Assembly (NCBI GenBank): GCA_014529385.2 | Contig: CM043964.1 | Coordinates: 131,789,420-131,853,419 of the forward strand | Reading direction: 5' to 3' | DNA length: 64,000 nt | From: Adiantum capillus-veneris | Taxonomy: Eukaryota; Streptophyta; Polypodiopsida; Polypodiales; Pteridaceae | Shown here: in pieces, positions 11,101 to 23,100 of the stretch | How the letters are laid out: each line of letters starts with the position of its first letter | How positions within the stretch are numbered: the stretch's first letter is position 1 | The notes under the pieces: generated by a model | The model's input: the letters and a program-made list of their open reading frames with translations, nothing else | What the model was told of the DNA's origin: nothing | Database searches by the model: none | Program-made: the position numbers and the translations under genes

Positions 11101-12198
11101 ATGCAGGTTTTAGCCCTATGTGGTTTGAAGGTCCACCACCTATCCAAGCTCGCTCTTTTGAATAGTCCTATCTCTACTCTGATAGAAGGGATGGTTTCAG
11201 CTAGAGGTCCAACACTTGTCCAACCTAAGATCCATTGTGGTATAGAGGTTTTAGCCCAAGGCGGTTTGAAGGTCCACCACCTATCCAAGCTAGATCTATT
11301 GAAAAAATATATCTTTCTTGTTTGCAGGTCAATGTGTGAATGGAGTGTAGCTACTATGTTTACTACCATGGATGGTTTGGGGTAGAGCTCCACCATTTGT
11401 CAAACCTACTATCCATTGTGTTATGGAGGTTTAAGTCCAAGGTGGTTTGAAGGTCCACCACGTGTACAAGCCATCTCTATTCAAAAATTCTATCTCTATT
11501 GTTTGAAGGTCAATTTTGTAACTTGAGTGTAGGTATTATGTTTACTAGCATGGATGGTTTGGGGTAGAGGTACACCACTTGTCTAACCTACTTTCCATTG
11601 TGCGTTTAAGGTTTTAGAGCAGGTTGATTTGAAGATCCACCACCTATCCAAGCTAAATATATTGAACAAAGATATCTCTATCGTTTCAAAGTGAGTGCGT
11701 GAATGAAGTGTAGCTACTTTTTTTACTACCATGGATGGTTTGGGGGAAAGCTCCACCACTTGTCCAACCTACTATCCATTGTGTTATGGAGGTTTTAGCC
11801 CAAGATTGTTTGAAGGTCCACCACCTGTCCAAGCTAGCTCCTTTGGAAGAAGCTATATCTATTGTTTCAAGGTCAATGTGTGGATGGACTGTAGCTACTT
11901 TGTTTCCTACCATGGATGCAGAGGTCCACCACTTGTTAAGCCTACTATCTATTGTGTTATTGAGGTTTTAGCCCAAGGTTGTTTGAAGGTCCACCACCTG
12001 TCCAAGCTAGTTCTAATGAATAGTCCTATCTCTAGTCTCATCACGTGGATAGTTTGGGGTAGAGGTCCACCACTTGTCCAACCTACTAACCATGGTGTTA
12101 TGGAGGTTTTAGCACATGGTGATTTGAAGGTTCATCACCTGTCCAAGCTATCTGTGTTTAATAGTCCTATCTCTAGTCTGATGACGTGGATGGTTTGG
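8166..12198 (+). repeat. ~180-bp satellite array, block 1 (forward)
   Basis: Tandem monomers of about 180 bp fill this block; for example CACTTGTCCAACCTACTATC recurs at about 9060, 9240, 9420 and 9602. Each monomer holds two related boxes about 90 bp apart: GGTCCACCACTTGTCCAACC and GGTCCACCACCTGTCCAAGC. A shorter variant of about 140 bp replaces the region from TGTTTGAAGGTCAATGTG to TTTACTACCATGG with CTCTAATAGCGTGG-type sequence (for example near 10350 and 11165). Because 180 is divisible by three, long frames stay open (MVWGRGPPLVQPTIHC and the like), but these are products of the repeat. Confidence 0.93.
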
Positions 12199-12288
12199 AT
12201 ACTACATAAAAGAAAACCTAACATTAAGAGTTTCAAATCAACAAGAATAGATGTTAATGTATACAAGAAGGTCAAAACATACGTCCTT

Positions 12289-14909
12289 CGTTTCCAAGTA
12301 GGTCTCCATTGACAAAGGAGGTTGGTCTTCTTCTCCTTCTTTTTCTTGAGGAGAAATCTCTTCTCTGATTGGCACATTGTAAGCTAATTGCAAAGCAGGT
12401 TGTTGATCTTGAAGGCCAGCCCACTTTTCTATATCAGCATGGGCCTTAGCAAATTTGAGAAGTCTGGTTGCTAAGGTTCCTTGATCTTGCACACTCTCAA
12501 CTAAGCAAATGACATCTTTTTTTTTTTTGTAATTCTTCTTGTGCAACCAGAGAGCCATCACTAAAGAGATAAAGAGATAATGTAGTGCTTGACGAAAACT
12601 CTTTTTTTGGCTTCCAAATATTGCCAAAGAACAATTTGGCATTGAATGTTGTTTTGATCTCCTTCTAAGGTCTTCAAATGCATTACCTTGTCCATGAAGG
12701 CAATAACCACAAGGAATTGAATTTCTCCTTTGCAAGGTGCTAATGGAAAGTGATGCAAGACACAACAACATGGTAGCTCACATTATTCCCATACTCTGAA
12801 ACGCACATTGCAATTTTGTGAGTTTAGAGAAGTCTATAAATGCAAGAAACACAAATCCAGGATCAATTGAGTCTCTAGAAATAGCCAACATCCCATCCAA
12901 AGCAATTGCTAAATATCTCCTCACTCCACTGCAAGTTATCCCCATAGTGTTTTGTCAAGTCTAAAATGCATAAGCCAAGGAATTTGGTTGTTGAAGTGCC
13001 GCTTCAAGTAGAGATTTCCTTCCATCTATAGGTCATCACATAGATGGACCATGGCAAATCAAGAGACTCATTTTCTACTTGTGAAGGTGAATTGCCCATT
13101 GCATGTATTTTATAGCTTCATTCGGAAAATCCATTTTCTTTGTTCCACGCTTCAAGCTATTTTGAGCCATTGCTCACATAGCATAAGAATGGTTTTATAA
13201 AATGCATCATTGAATTTATACATGCTGACTATTTCCTCCCAATCTTTACACGGTGATGACTCATTCAAAGCATTGAAGCCTTCAAGAAGTGCGTCTTGAA
13301 TGAGTTTTTCTTGTTTGAGTTGCTTGATTCGATCATATATATCAATTACATCACCATCTTTTGCACTCTTTGACAAGAAAATCTTCTCTTCTTTAATTTG
13401 TTCTTGAATGATCTTTACCTCTGATTCCTCAAGACCGCAAAGAAATCTGAATATTGTTGTTGGGGTTTCTTGTTCTCCTCTTCAAGCCTTGTAATAATTC
13501 TACCCAACAATTATAAACTTTATTGGAATATGTAACCATGTGTGCCTGTTTAGCAATCCAACTTGCTCATACACTCATTCTTGCCATCGAAGAAAAGTCT
13601 AGAAAGAAATATAACACCAATGAGAAGATTGAACTCAAATGTTCAATTAAAGACAATAAGAAAGAAGAAGAAAGACACTTACATCCCATCCAACACGATA
13701 TAGTCCCTCTGCAACTCCACTTGTTGCCCTTGATGGTTGTCCTAAATAGATCCATTGACTTTGCAAATGCCACAATATTGACTGTAAGGTTGCTTGACAT
13801 ACAATGCTTTAGCCTCATCATTTGCAATGACATATATAGTAGCTGCAACCATTGGAGGAGCATTTTTACAACAATACGAGCCTTTTCAAAATTTATACAC
13901 GTCAATCAATCTTTGAAATATCTCATTGTTTTTTGGTTCATTGTGAAGCAAAATTTTTGCGGCATAAATTGAATGTTGGCCATCAAGAATCCAATAATGA
14001 TAATCTTGTAGTTTGCCCTCTAGTACCTCTTCTGCTACCAAAGGTGTACCATCTTTGCCTTTGCATTTTGAACATGCATCAAATATGCACACGCTGCAGG
14101 CTTAGTTGTACTCTGAGAAAATCCAAATAGCATGCTTCCAGCATGTTTTCCATCAATAGTACGTACATTTATAGTGATCAGGAGCCAGCAACAATTTTGA
14201 ATAGGGATATCAAACTCTTTATATGGAAAGGGAAATAGCTTATATAGTTATTCACTCCACCTGTATCTTTTTCTTGTCCTTTCATGGCCTTTGCCTCTAG
14301 AGCTTCTGGATCCATGATTCTCTCTTGGACGTTGAACCTTGTGTTGAGGATGCTAGAGATGCATTGTCTACATCCAAAATGGAACTAGTCTCCTTAGATG
14401 CTACTTTTTGTACTTTGACTTTCTTGTTTATAGGTGGTCGTAAAGCTTTCACCTTCTTTTCCTGTACTGTGGCTATGATGGAGCTTTGAATTTGATCTGT
14501 TGTGACACCTTGAGTTAACACTTCAATCTTCCATCCTCCAGAAAACATTGAGTTGACTCTTCAATCTTCCATCCTCGAGAAAACATTGACTCATCTTTAT
14601 TTGAGACATGCGTGAAAATGCATATGCTCCTGGAGATAATTGGAATTCTTGACTCATTGGGACTACAATAACAATGTGTTCCACCTGTGGATGACCATCA
14701 ACTGTAGAGATAGAGGCTTCCACTACTTGGCCAACATCTTCAAATAGACTGTCATTCTCTTTGTTTGCAATAAATAGATGCACCTTATGAATTTTTGCAC
14801 CCTCTACACCATGTATATCCAGAGGTATATCCAGATACCAATTCCTTTGATCATTGCAAGTATAGTCAATTGAGACAGCCACCCTTGTAACATTTCTTTT
14901 TGGTGCCAT
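12289..14909 (-). pseudogene. unknown multi-exon gene with DGQH motif, copy 2
   Basis: This is a degraded duplicate of the gene at 5429-8126, starting at the Met of MAPKRNVTRVAV (14909). It keeps DGQHSIYAAKILLHN (near 13985) and the MSKSAKDGDVIDIYD segment (13376-13152). It lost more frames: single-base gaps near 14062 (ACCATCTTTG versus ACCCATCTTTG), 14170, 14220 and 14325, and deletions of about 40 and 30 bp near 12570 and 12625. It also gained a 12-bp direct repeat at 14815-14835 (TATATCCAGAGG). It is very unlikely to make a full protein. If the deletions are consensus errors, it may instead be an unpolished copy of the first gene. Confidence 0.55.
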
Positions 14910-14949
14910 ATCTTCCTGGGAAAAAAACAAATTCGTTGTTACTAATAAT

Positions 14950-16325
14950 ATAGTCCACCACTTGTCCAACTACTTCCAAGGTGGTTTGTAGGTCCACCAC
15001 TTGTCCAAGCTAGCTCTACTGAAACAAGCTATCTCTATTGTTTCAAGGTCAATGTGTGAATGGAGTGTAGCTACTATGTCTATTAGCATGAATGGTTTGG
15101 GGAAAAGGTCCACCACTTGTCCAATCTACTATCCATTGTGTTCTGGAGGATTTAGCCAAGGTGGCTTGAAGGTCCACCAACTATCTAAGCTAGCTCTATT
15201 ATAACAATCTATCTCTATTGTTTCAAGGTCAACTTGTGAATTGACTGTAGCTACTATGTTTACTACCATGGATGGTTTGGGGAATAGGTCCACCCTTGTC
15301 CAACCTACTATCCATTGTATTATGGAGGTTTTAGCTCAAAGTGGTTTGAAGGTCCACCACCAGTCCAAGATAGTTCTATTGAAACAAGCTATATATGTTC
15401 TTTCAAGGTCATTGTGTGATTGGAGTGTAGCTACTATGTCTATTGGCATGGATGGTTTGGGGAAGAGGTCCACCGCTTGTCCAACCTACTATCCATTGTG
15501 TTATGGAGGTTTTTTCCCTAGGTGGTTTGAAGGTCCACCACCTATCCAAGCTAGATCTATTGAAAGGAGTTATCTCTATTGTTTCAAGGTCAATGTGTAA
15601 AAGGAGTGTAGCTACTATGTTTACTACCATGGATGGATTGGTACAGAGGTCCACCCCTTGTAAAACCTACTAATCATTGTGTTATGGAGGTTTTAGACCA
15701 AGGTGGTTTAAAGGTCTACCATTGTGTCCAAGCTAGATCTATTGAATAGTCCTATCTCTAATTTTTGAAGGTCAATATGTAAATCCAGTGTAGCTACTAG
15801 ATTTAATATCATGGATGGTTTGGGGCAGAGGTCCACCACTTGTCCAACCTACTATCCATTGCATTCTTGAGGATTTAGCCCAGGTTGCCTTGAAGGTCCA
15901 CCACCTGTCCAAGCTATATAAATTGCACAAAGATATGTCTATTGTTTCAAATTCAATTCGTGAATGGAGTGTATCTACTTTGTTTACTACCATGGATGGT
16001 TTGGGGCAAAGCTCGACCACTTGTCAACCTACTATCCATTGTGTTATGGAGGTTTTAACCCAAGATTGTTTGAAGATCCACCACCTGTTCAAGCTAGCTC
16101 CATTGAAAGAATCTATCTCTATCGTTTCAAGGTCAATGTTTGAATGGAGTGTAGCTACTTTGCTAACTACCATGGATGGTTTGGGACAGAGGTCCACCAC
16201 TTGTCCAATCTACTATCCATTGTGTTATTGAGGTTTTAGGCCAAGGTTGTTTGAAGGTCCACCACCTCTCCAAGCTAGCTCTATTGAAATAAGCTATCTC
16301 TATTATTTGAAGGTCAATGTGTAAA
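14950..16325 (+). repeat. ~180-bp satellite array, block 2 (forward)
   Basis: These are the satellite monomers belonging to duplication copy 2, nearly identical to 8166-9548 apart from missing single bases (for example CCACCCTTGTCC for CCACCCCTTGTCC). The block ends where GGTCAATGTGT meets its own reverse complement after a four-base spacer. Confidence 0.9.
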
Positions 16326-19300
16326 CACACATTGACCTTTGAACAATAGAGATAGATTTTTTCAATAGATCTAGCTTGGACAGGTGGTGACCTTCAAACC
16401 ACCTTGGGCTAAAGCCTCAATAACACAATGGATAGTAGGTTGGAAAAGTGTCGGACCTCTACCCGCAAACCATCCACATCATTAGACCTAATAGATAGTA
16501 CTATTCAATAAGATATCTTGGATTAGTTGATGGACCTTCAACCACCATAGGCTAAAATCTCCATAACAAAATGGTTAGTAGGTTGGACAAGTGGTGGACC
16601 TCTACCCCAAACCATCCACGTGATCAGACTCTAGAGATAGGACTGCTCGATAGAGCTAGCTTAAACAGGTGGTGGACCTTCAAACAACCTTCGGCTAAAA
16701 CCTCAATAACACAATAGATAGTAGGTTGGACAAGTGGTGGACCTCTGTCCCAAACCATCCATGGTAATAAAAAAAGTAGATACACTCCATTCACACATTG
16801 ACCTTGAAACAATAGAGATAGCTTCATTCAAAGGAGCTAGCTTGGACAGGTGGTGGACCTTCAAACAATCTTAGGTTAAAACCTTTATAACACAATGGAT
16901 AGTAGGTTGGACAAGTGGTGGAGCTTTTCCACAAACAATCCATGGTAGTAAACAAAGTAGCTACATTCCATTCACACCCTGACTTTGAAACAATAGAGAT
17001 AGCTTTGTTCTATAGATCTAGCTTGGATAGGTGGTGGACCTTCAAACCGCCTTGTGCTAAAACCTCCATAACACAATGGATAGTAGGTTGGACAAGAGTT
17101 GGACCTCTAGACAAAAAAATTCATGCTATCAGAGTAGAGATTGGACTATTCAAGATAGAGAGCTTGGATAGGTTGTGGACCTTCAAACCACATAGGGCTA
17201 AAACCTGTATAAGTTATAACACAATGACTAGTTTGTTGGACAAGTGATGGTCCTCTGACCAAACCATCCATGGTAGTAAACAAGGTAATTACACTCCATT
17301 CACACATTGACCTTCAAACAATAGAGATAGCTTCTTCCAATAGAGCTAGCTTGGACAGGTGGTGGACCTTCAAACCACTTTGGGTCTAGAACCTCAATAA
17401 CACAATGGATAGTAGGTTGGACCAGTAATAGACCTCTACCACAAACCATCCACGCTATGATAGTAGAGATAGTGACCATTTAATAGACCTAGCTTGGACA
17501 GATGGTGTCCCTTCAAATACCTTGGCTAAATCCTCCATAACACAATGGGTTAGTAGGTTGGACAAGTGATGGACCTCTGCTCCAAACCCTATCCATGTAG
17601 TAAACATAGTAGCTAGACACCATTCACAGACTTTTAAACCTTCAAACAATAGTGAAAAATTATTTTCAATAGAGCTAGTTTTGGATAGGTGGTTGGATCT
17701 TCAAACAACCTTGGGCTAAGAACCTCCATAACGCAATAATGCTTAATATGTCGGACAAGTGATGGACACCTGTGTCCCAAAACCATCATGGTAGTAAACA
17801 TAGTAGCTCTACTCCATTCACACATTGACCTTTAAACCGATAGGAAGATAGCTTCTTTCAATAGATCCTAGCTTGGACAGGTGGTGGACCTCAAACACCT
17901 TGCTAAAACCTGCATAACACAATGTTTAGAGTAGGTTTGAAAAGTGTCAGACCTCTATCCCCAAACCATCCACATCATCAGACTCGTGATAGGACTATTC
18001 AATAAAGCTAGATTTGACAGGCGGTTGGAACCATGAAACCACATTGGGCCAAAACTCCTAACACAATGGTTAGTAGGTTTTAGAAGTGGTTTGACCCATC
18101 TGTCCCAAACCCTTCATCCTATTAACATAGTAGCTAGACTCCATTAAACATTTTCAACCTTCAAACAATAGTGAGAGATTCTTTCAATAGAGGATAGGTG
18201 GTGTAGTCTTCAAATAACCTTGGACAAAACCTCCATAACGCAATGGTTTAGTAGGTTGGACAAGTGGTGGACCTACTGTCCCAAACCATCAATGGTAGTA
18301 ACATAGTAGCTCTACTCAATTCACACATTGGACTCAACAATAGAGATAGCTTCTTTCAATAGATCTAGCTGGATAGTGGTGGTGACCTTCAACTGCCTTG
18401 GGCTAAAACCTCCATAATACAATGCATAGTAGGTTGACCTCTAGCCGAAACCATCCACCTATCAAGTAGAGATAGGACTATTCAAAGAGCAGCTTGGACA
18501 CGTTTTGGATCTTCAAACCACATATGGCTAAAACCTGCATAACACAATGCTAGTAGGTTGGACAAGTGATTGTCCTCTACCCACCCATTACATGGTAGTA
18601 AACAAGGTAAGTTACACTCTATTCACAACATTGATCTTACAAACAATAGAGGTAGCTTCTTTCAATACAGCTAGCTTGGATAGGTGGTGAGAACACTTCC
18701 AACCCCTTTTGGGCAAGAACCGTCAATAACACAATGGATATGAAGGTTTGGCAATTCTTAGACCTCTACCCCCTCAAACGATCCACTCTATTAGAGTAGA
18801 GATAGGACTATTAAATATACTACCTGGATGGTTTGGGCCTCCAAACCACCATGGTCCAAAACCTCCATAACACAATGGTTAGGAGTTTAGCCAATTGATG
18901 GACCACTATCCCAAACCCTTTGGATAGCTATAAATATTAGCTAAGACAATGTGTGGACACTTTAATCTCTTCATACACATGGATAGATTCTTTCAAAGAG
19001 CTTAGCTTGGAATAGTGGTGGATCTTCAAAGCAACTTGTCTAAAACCTCTACAACGCAATGGTTAGTATATTGGAAAAATGGTGGACCTTTGTCCCAAAC
19101 CTCAATGGTAGTAAACATAATAGCTCTTATCTTCCCATTTCACACATTGACCTTCAAACAATAGAGATATATTTTTTCAATAGATCTAGCATGAGGACAA
19201 GTGGTGCACCTTCAAACCACCTTGGGTTAAAAGGTTCAATAAAAACAATGATAGAAGGTTGGAACAGTGAGCGGATCTATTGAAAAACCTATCCCTATTC

Positions 19301-20130
19301 ATTGACTACAGATAGTGTATTGGATAGAGATAGCTTTGGACAGGTGATGGTTTGAACAGAACCACCATGGGCTATAACCTCCATAACACAATGGTTAGGA
19401 GGTTGGACAAGGGTTGGGTGGACCTCTACCCCAAACCATCCCCCATGTAACAGACTAGAGATTGACTATTCAATAGAGCGAGCGTGGACATTGGTGGACC
19501 GTTCAAACACCTTGGACTTAAACCTCCATAATAGAATGATAGTAGAATGGACAAGGTGGTGGACCTCTACCACCAAACATTCACCTGGTAGTATACATAG
19601 TAGCTACACTCCAACACACATAATTATTTCAATAGATCTAGCTTATGATAGGTGGTGACCTTCAAACCGAACCTTGGGCTTAAAACCTCCATAACAGAAT
19701 GGTTAGTAGGTCTGTACCAAGTGTTGGACCTCTAGCCAAAACCATCCACTCTATCAAAGTAGAGATATGACTATTCAATAGAGCAATCTTGGACAGTGGT
19801 GACCTTTCAAACCACATATGGCTAAAACCACATAACAAAATGGCTAGATAGTTTTACAAGTGAAGGTCCTCTACCAACCCATCTCCACGATAGTAAACAT
19901 AGAAGCTACACTCCATTCACAGCATTGAACTTCAAACAAAAGTGATAGAGGTTTTTCAATAGGCTAGCTTGGAAGGTGGTGGACCTTCAAACCACCTGGG
20001 CTAAAACTATCCATTGTAAGTCAATGGAAAAGTAGGTTGGACAAGTGGTGGACCTCTGCCCTAAAACCATCCATTGTAATAGAGTTAGTAAGCTACACTC
20101 CATTTGAAAATCCACCTTCAAACCAATAGC
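16326..20130 (-). repeat. satellite block 3, left arm of a large inverted repeat
   Basis: The satellite is inverted here, and it matches the reverse complement of a specific tract, about 20150-23865, rather than the array in general. Private variants prove this. CTGCTCGATAGAGCTAGC at 16640 pairs with the reverse complement near 23550. ACGCAATAATGCTTAATATG near 17730 pairs with 22490-22515. CAATGACTAGTTTGTTGGAC near 17223 pairs with 22990-23010. From about 17450 to 20120 the arm is full of one- and two-base insertions and deletions, unlike the partner arm over most of its length. No gene is present. Confidence 0.88.
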
Positions 20131-20149
20131 TAGGTAAAATTCATACCTC
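20131..20149. other. centre of the inverted satellite repeat
   Basis: The two arms meet here. To the left is CCACCTTCAAACCAATAG and to the right CTCTATTGTTTGAAGGTA, which are near-perfect reverse complements. They are separated by about 20 bases, GCTAGGTAAAATTCATAC. Confidence 0.7.
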
Positions 20150-23100
20150 TATTGTTTGAAGGTAAATGTGCAAATGGAGTGTAGCTACTAGGCTTACTAC
20201 CATGGATGGTTTAGGGCAGAGGTCCACCACTTGTCCAACCTACTTTCCATTGTGTTCTGGAAGTTTTAGCCCAGGTTGGTTTGAAGGTCCACCACCTATC
20301 CAAGCTAGATCTATTGAAAAAAGCTATCTCTTTTGTTTGAAGTTCAATGTGTGAATGGAGTGTAGCTTCTATGTTTACTATCGTGGATGGGTTGGGTAGA
20401 GGACCATCACTTGTACAACCTACTAGCCATTTTGTTATGCAGGTTTTAGCCCTATGTGGTTTGAAGGTCCACCACTTGTCCAAGATTGCTCTATTGAATA
20501 GTCATATCTCTACTTTGATAGAGTGGATGGTTTTGGCTAGAGGTCCAACACTTGTACAACCTACTATCCATTCTGTTATGGAGGTTTTAGCCCAAGGCGG
20601 TTTGAAGGTCCACCACCTACTCAAGCTAGATCTATTGAAAAAATCTATGTGTGAATGGAGTGTAGCTACTATGTATACTACCAGGGATGGTTTGGGGTAG
20701 AGGTCCACCACTTGTCCATTCTACTATCCATTCTATTATGGAGGTTTAAGTCCAAGGTGGTTTGAAGGTCCACCACATGTCCACGCTCGCTCTATTGAAT
20801 AGTCCTATCTCTAGTCTGATCATGGGGATGGTTTGGGGTAGAGGTCCACCACTTGTCCAACCTACTAACCATTGTGTTATGGAGGTTATAGCCCATGGTG
20901 GTTTGAAGGTCCATCACCTGTCCAAGCTATCTCTATTGAATAGTCCTATCTGTAGTCTAATGACATGGATGGTTTGGGGTAGATTCCGTCACTTTTCCAA
21001 CCTACTATCCATTGTTTTATTGAGGTTTTAGCCCAAGGTGGTTTGAAGGTGCACCACTTGTCCAAGCTAGATCTATTGAAAAAATATATCTCTATTGTTT
21101 GAAGGTCAATGTGTGAATGGAGTAGAGCTATTATGTTTACTACCATTGATGGTTTGGGACAAAGGTCCACCATTTTTCCAATATACTAACCATTGCGTTG
21201 TAGAGGTTTTAGCCCAAGGTTGTTTGAAGATCCACCACCTATCCAAGCTAGCTCTATTGAAAGAATCTATCGATAGTGTTTGAAGAGATTAAAGTGTGAA
21301 TGGAGTCTAGCTACTATTTCTACTATCATGAAGGGTTTGGGATAGAGGTCCATCACTTGTCTAGCCTACTAACCATTGTGTTATGGAGGTTTTATCCCAT
21401 GGTGGTTTGGAGGCCCATCACCTGTCCAGGCTAGCTATATTTAATAGTCCTATCTCTACTCTAATAGCGTGGATCGTTTGGGGTAGAGGTCTAAGACATG
21501 TCCAACCTACTATCCATTGTGTTATTGAGGTTCTTGCCCAAAGGGGTTTGAAGGTCCACCACCTATCCAAGCTAGCTCTATTGAAAGAAGCTACCTCTAT
21601 TGTTTGAAGATCAATGTGTGAATGGAGTGTAACTACCTTGTTTACTACCATGTATGGTTGGGTAGAGGACAATCACTTGTCCAACCTACTAGCCATTGTG
21701 TTATGCAGGTTTTAGCCCTATGTGGTTTGAAGATCCACAACGTGTCCAAGCTCGCTCTATTGAATAGTCCTATCTCTACTCTGATAGCGTGGATGGTTTC
21801 GGCTAGAGGTCCAACCTACTATGCATTGTATTATGGAGGTTTTAGCCCAAGGCAGTTTGAAGGTCCACCACCTATCCAAGCTAGATCTATTGAAAGAAGC
21901 TATCTCTATTGTTTGAAGTCCAATGTGTGAATTGAGTAGAGCTACTATGTTTACTACCATTGATGGTTTGGGACAGAGGTCCACCACTTGTCCAACCTAC
22001 TAACCATTGCGTTATGGAGGTTTTAGTCCAAGGTTATTTGAAGATACACCACCTATCCTCTATTGAAAGAATCTATCACTATTGTTTGAAGGTTAAAATG
22101 TTAATGGAGTCTAGCTACTATGTTTACTAGGATGAAGGGTTTGGGACAGAGGTCCATCACTTGTCCAACCTACTAACCATTGTGTTATGGAGGTTTTGGC
22201 CCAATGTGGTTTCAAGGTCCAACCACCTGTCAAATCTAGCTTTATTGAATAGTCCTATCTCGAGTCTGATGATGTGGATGGTTTGGGATAGAGGTCTGAC
22301 ACTTTTCCAACCTACTATCCATTGTGTTATGCAGGTTTTAGCCCAAGGTGTTTTGAAGGTCCACCACCTGTCCAAGCTAGATCTATTGAAAGAAGCTATC
22401 TCTATTGTTTAAAGGTCAATGTGTGAATGGAGTAGAGCTACTATGTTTACTACCATTGATGGTTTGGGACACAGGTCCATCACTTGTCCGACATATTAAG
22501 CATTATTGCGTTATGGAGGTTTTAGCCCAAGGTTGTTTGAAGATCCACCACCTATCCAAACTAGCTCTATTGAAATAATTTATCACTATTGTTTGAAGGT
22601 TAAAGTGTGAATGGAGTCTAGCTACTATGTTTACTACCATGAAGGGTTTGGAGCAGAGGTCCATCACTTGTCCAACCTACTAACCATTGTGTTATGGAGG
22701 TTTTAGCCCAAGGTGATTTGAAGGTCCACCATCTGTCCAAGCTAGGTCTATTAAATGGTCCTATCTCTACTCTCATAGCGTGGATGGTTTGTGGTAGAGG
22801 TCTATTACTTGTCCAACCTACTATCCATTGTGTTATTGAGGTTCTAGCCCAAAGTGGTTTGAAGGTCCACCACCTGTCCAAGCTAGCTCTATTGGAAGAA
22901 GCTATCTCTATTGTTTGAAGGTCAATGTGTGAATGGAGTGTAATTACCTTGTTTACTACCATGGATGGTTTGGTCAGAGGACCATCACTTGTCCAACAAA
23001 CTAGTCATTGTGTTATAACTTATACATCTTGAATAGTATCCAAATCTCTGAATCATGATAGCATGAATTTTTTTGTCTTGAGGTCCAACTCTTTCCAAAC

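Larger units (their letters stand above)
12199..16325 (+). repeat. segmental duplication, copy 2
   Basis: This is the second copy of 5356-9548, inserted into a satellite monomer after GTGGATGGTTTGG. It contains the DGQH-motif gene copy and about 1.38 kb of satellite. Differences from copy 1 are strongly biased towards deletions, which breaks more reading frames. It ends at an abrupt reversal of satellite orientation near 16325. Confidence 0.9.
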
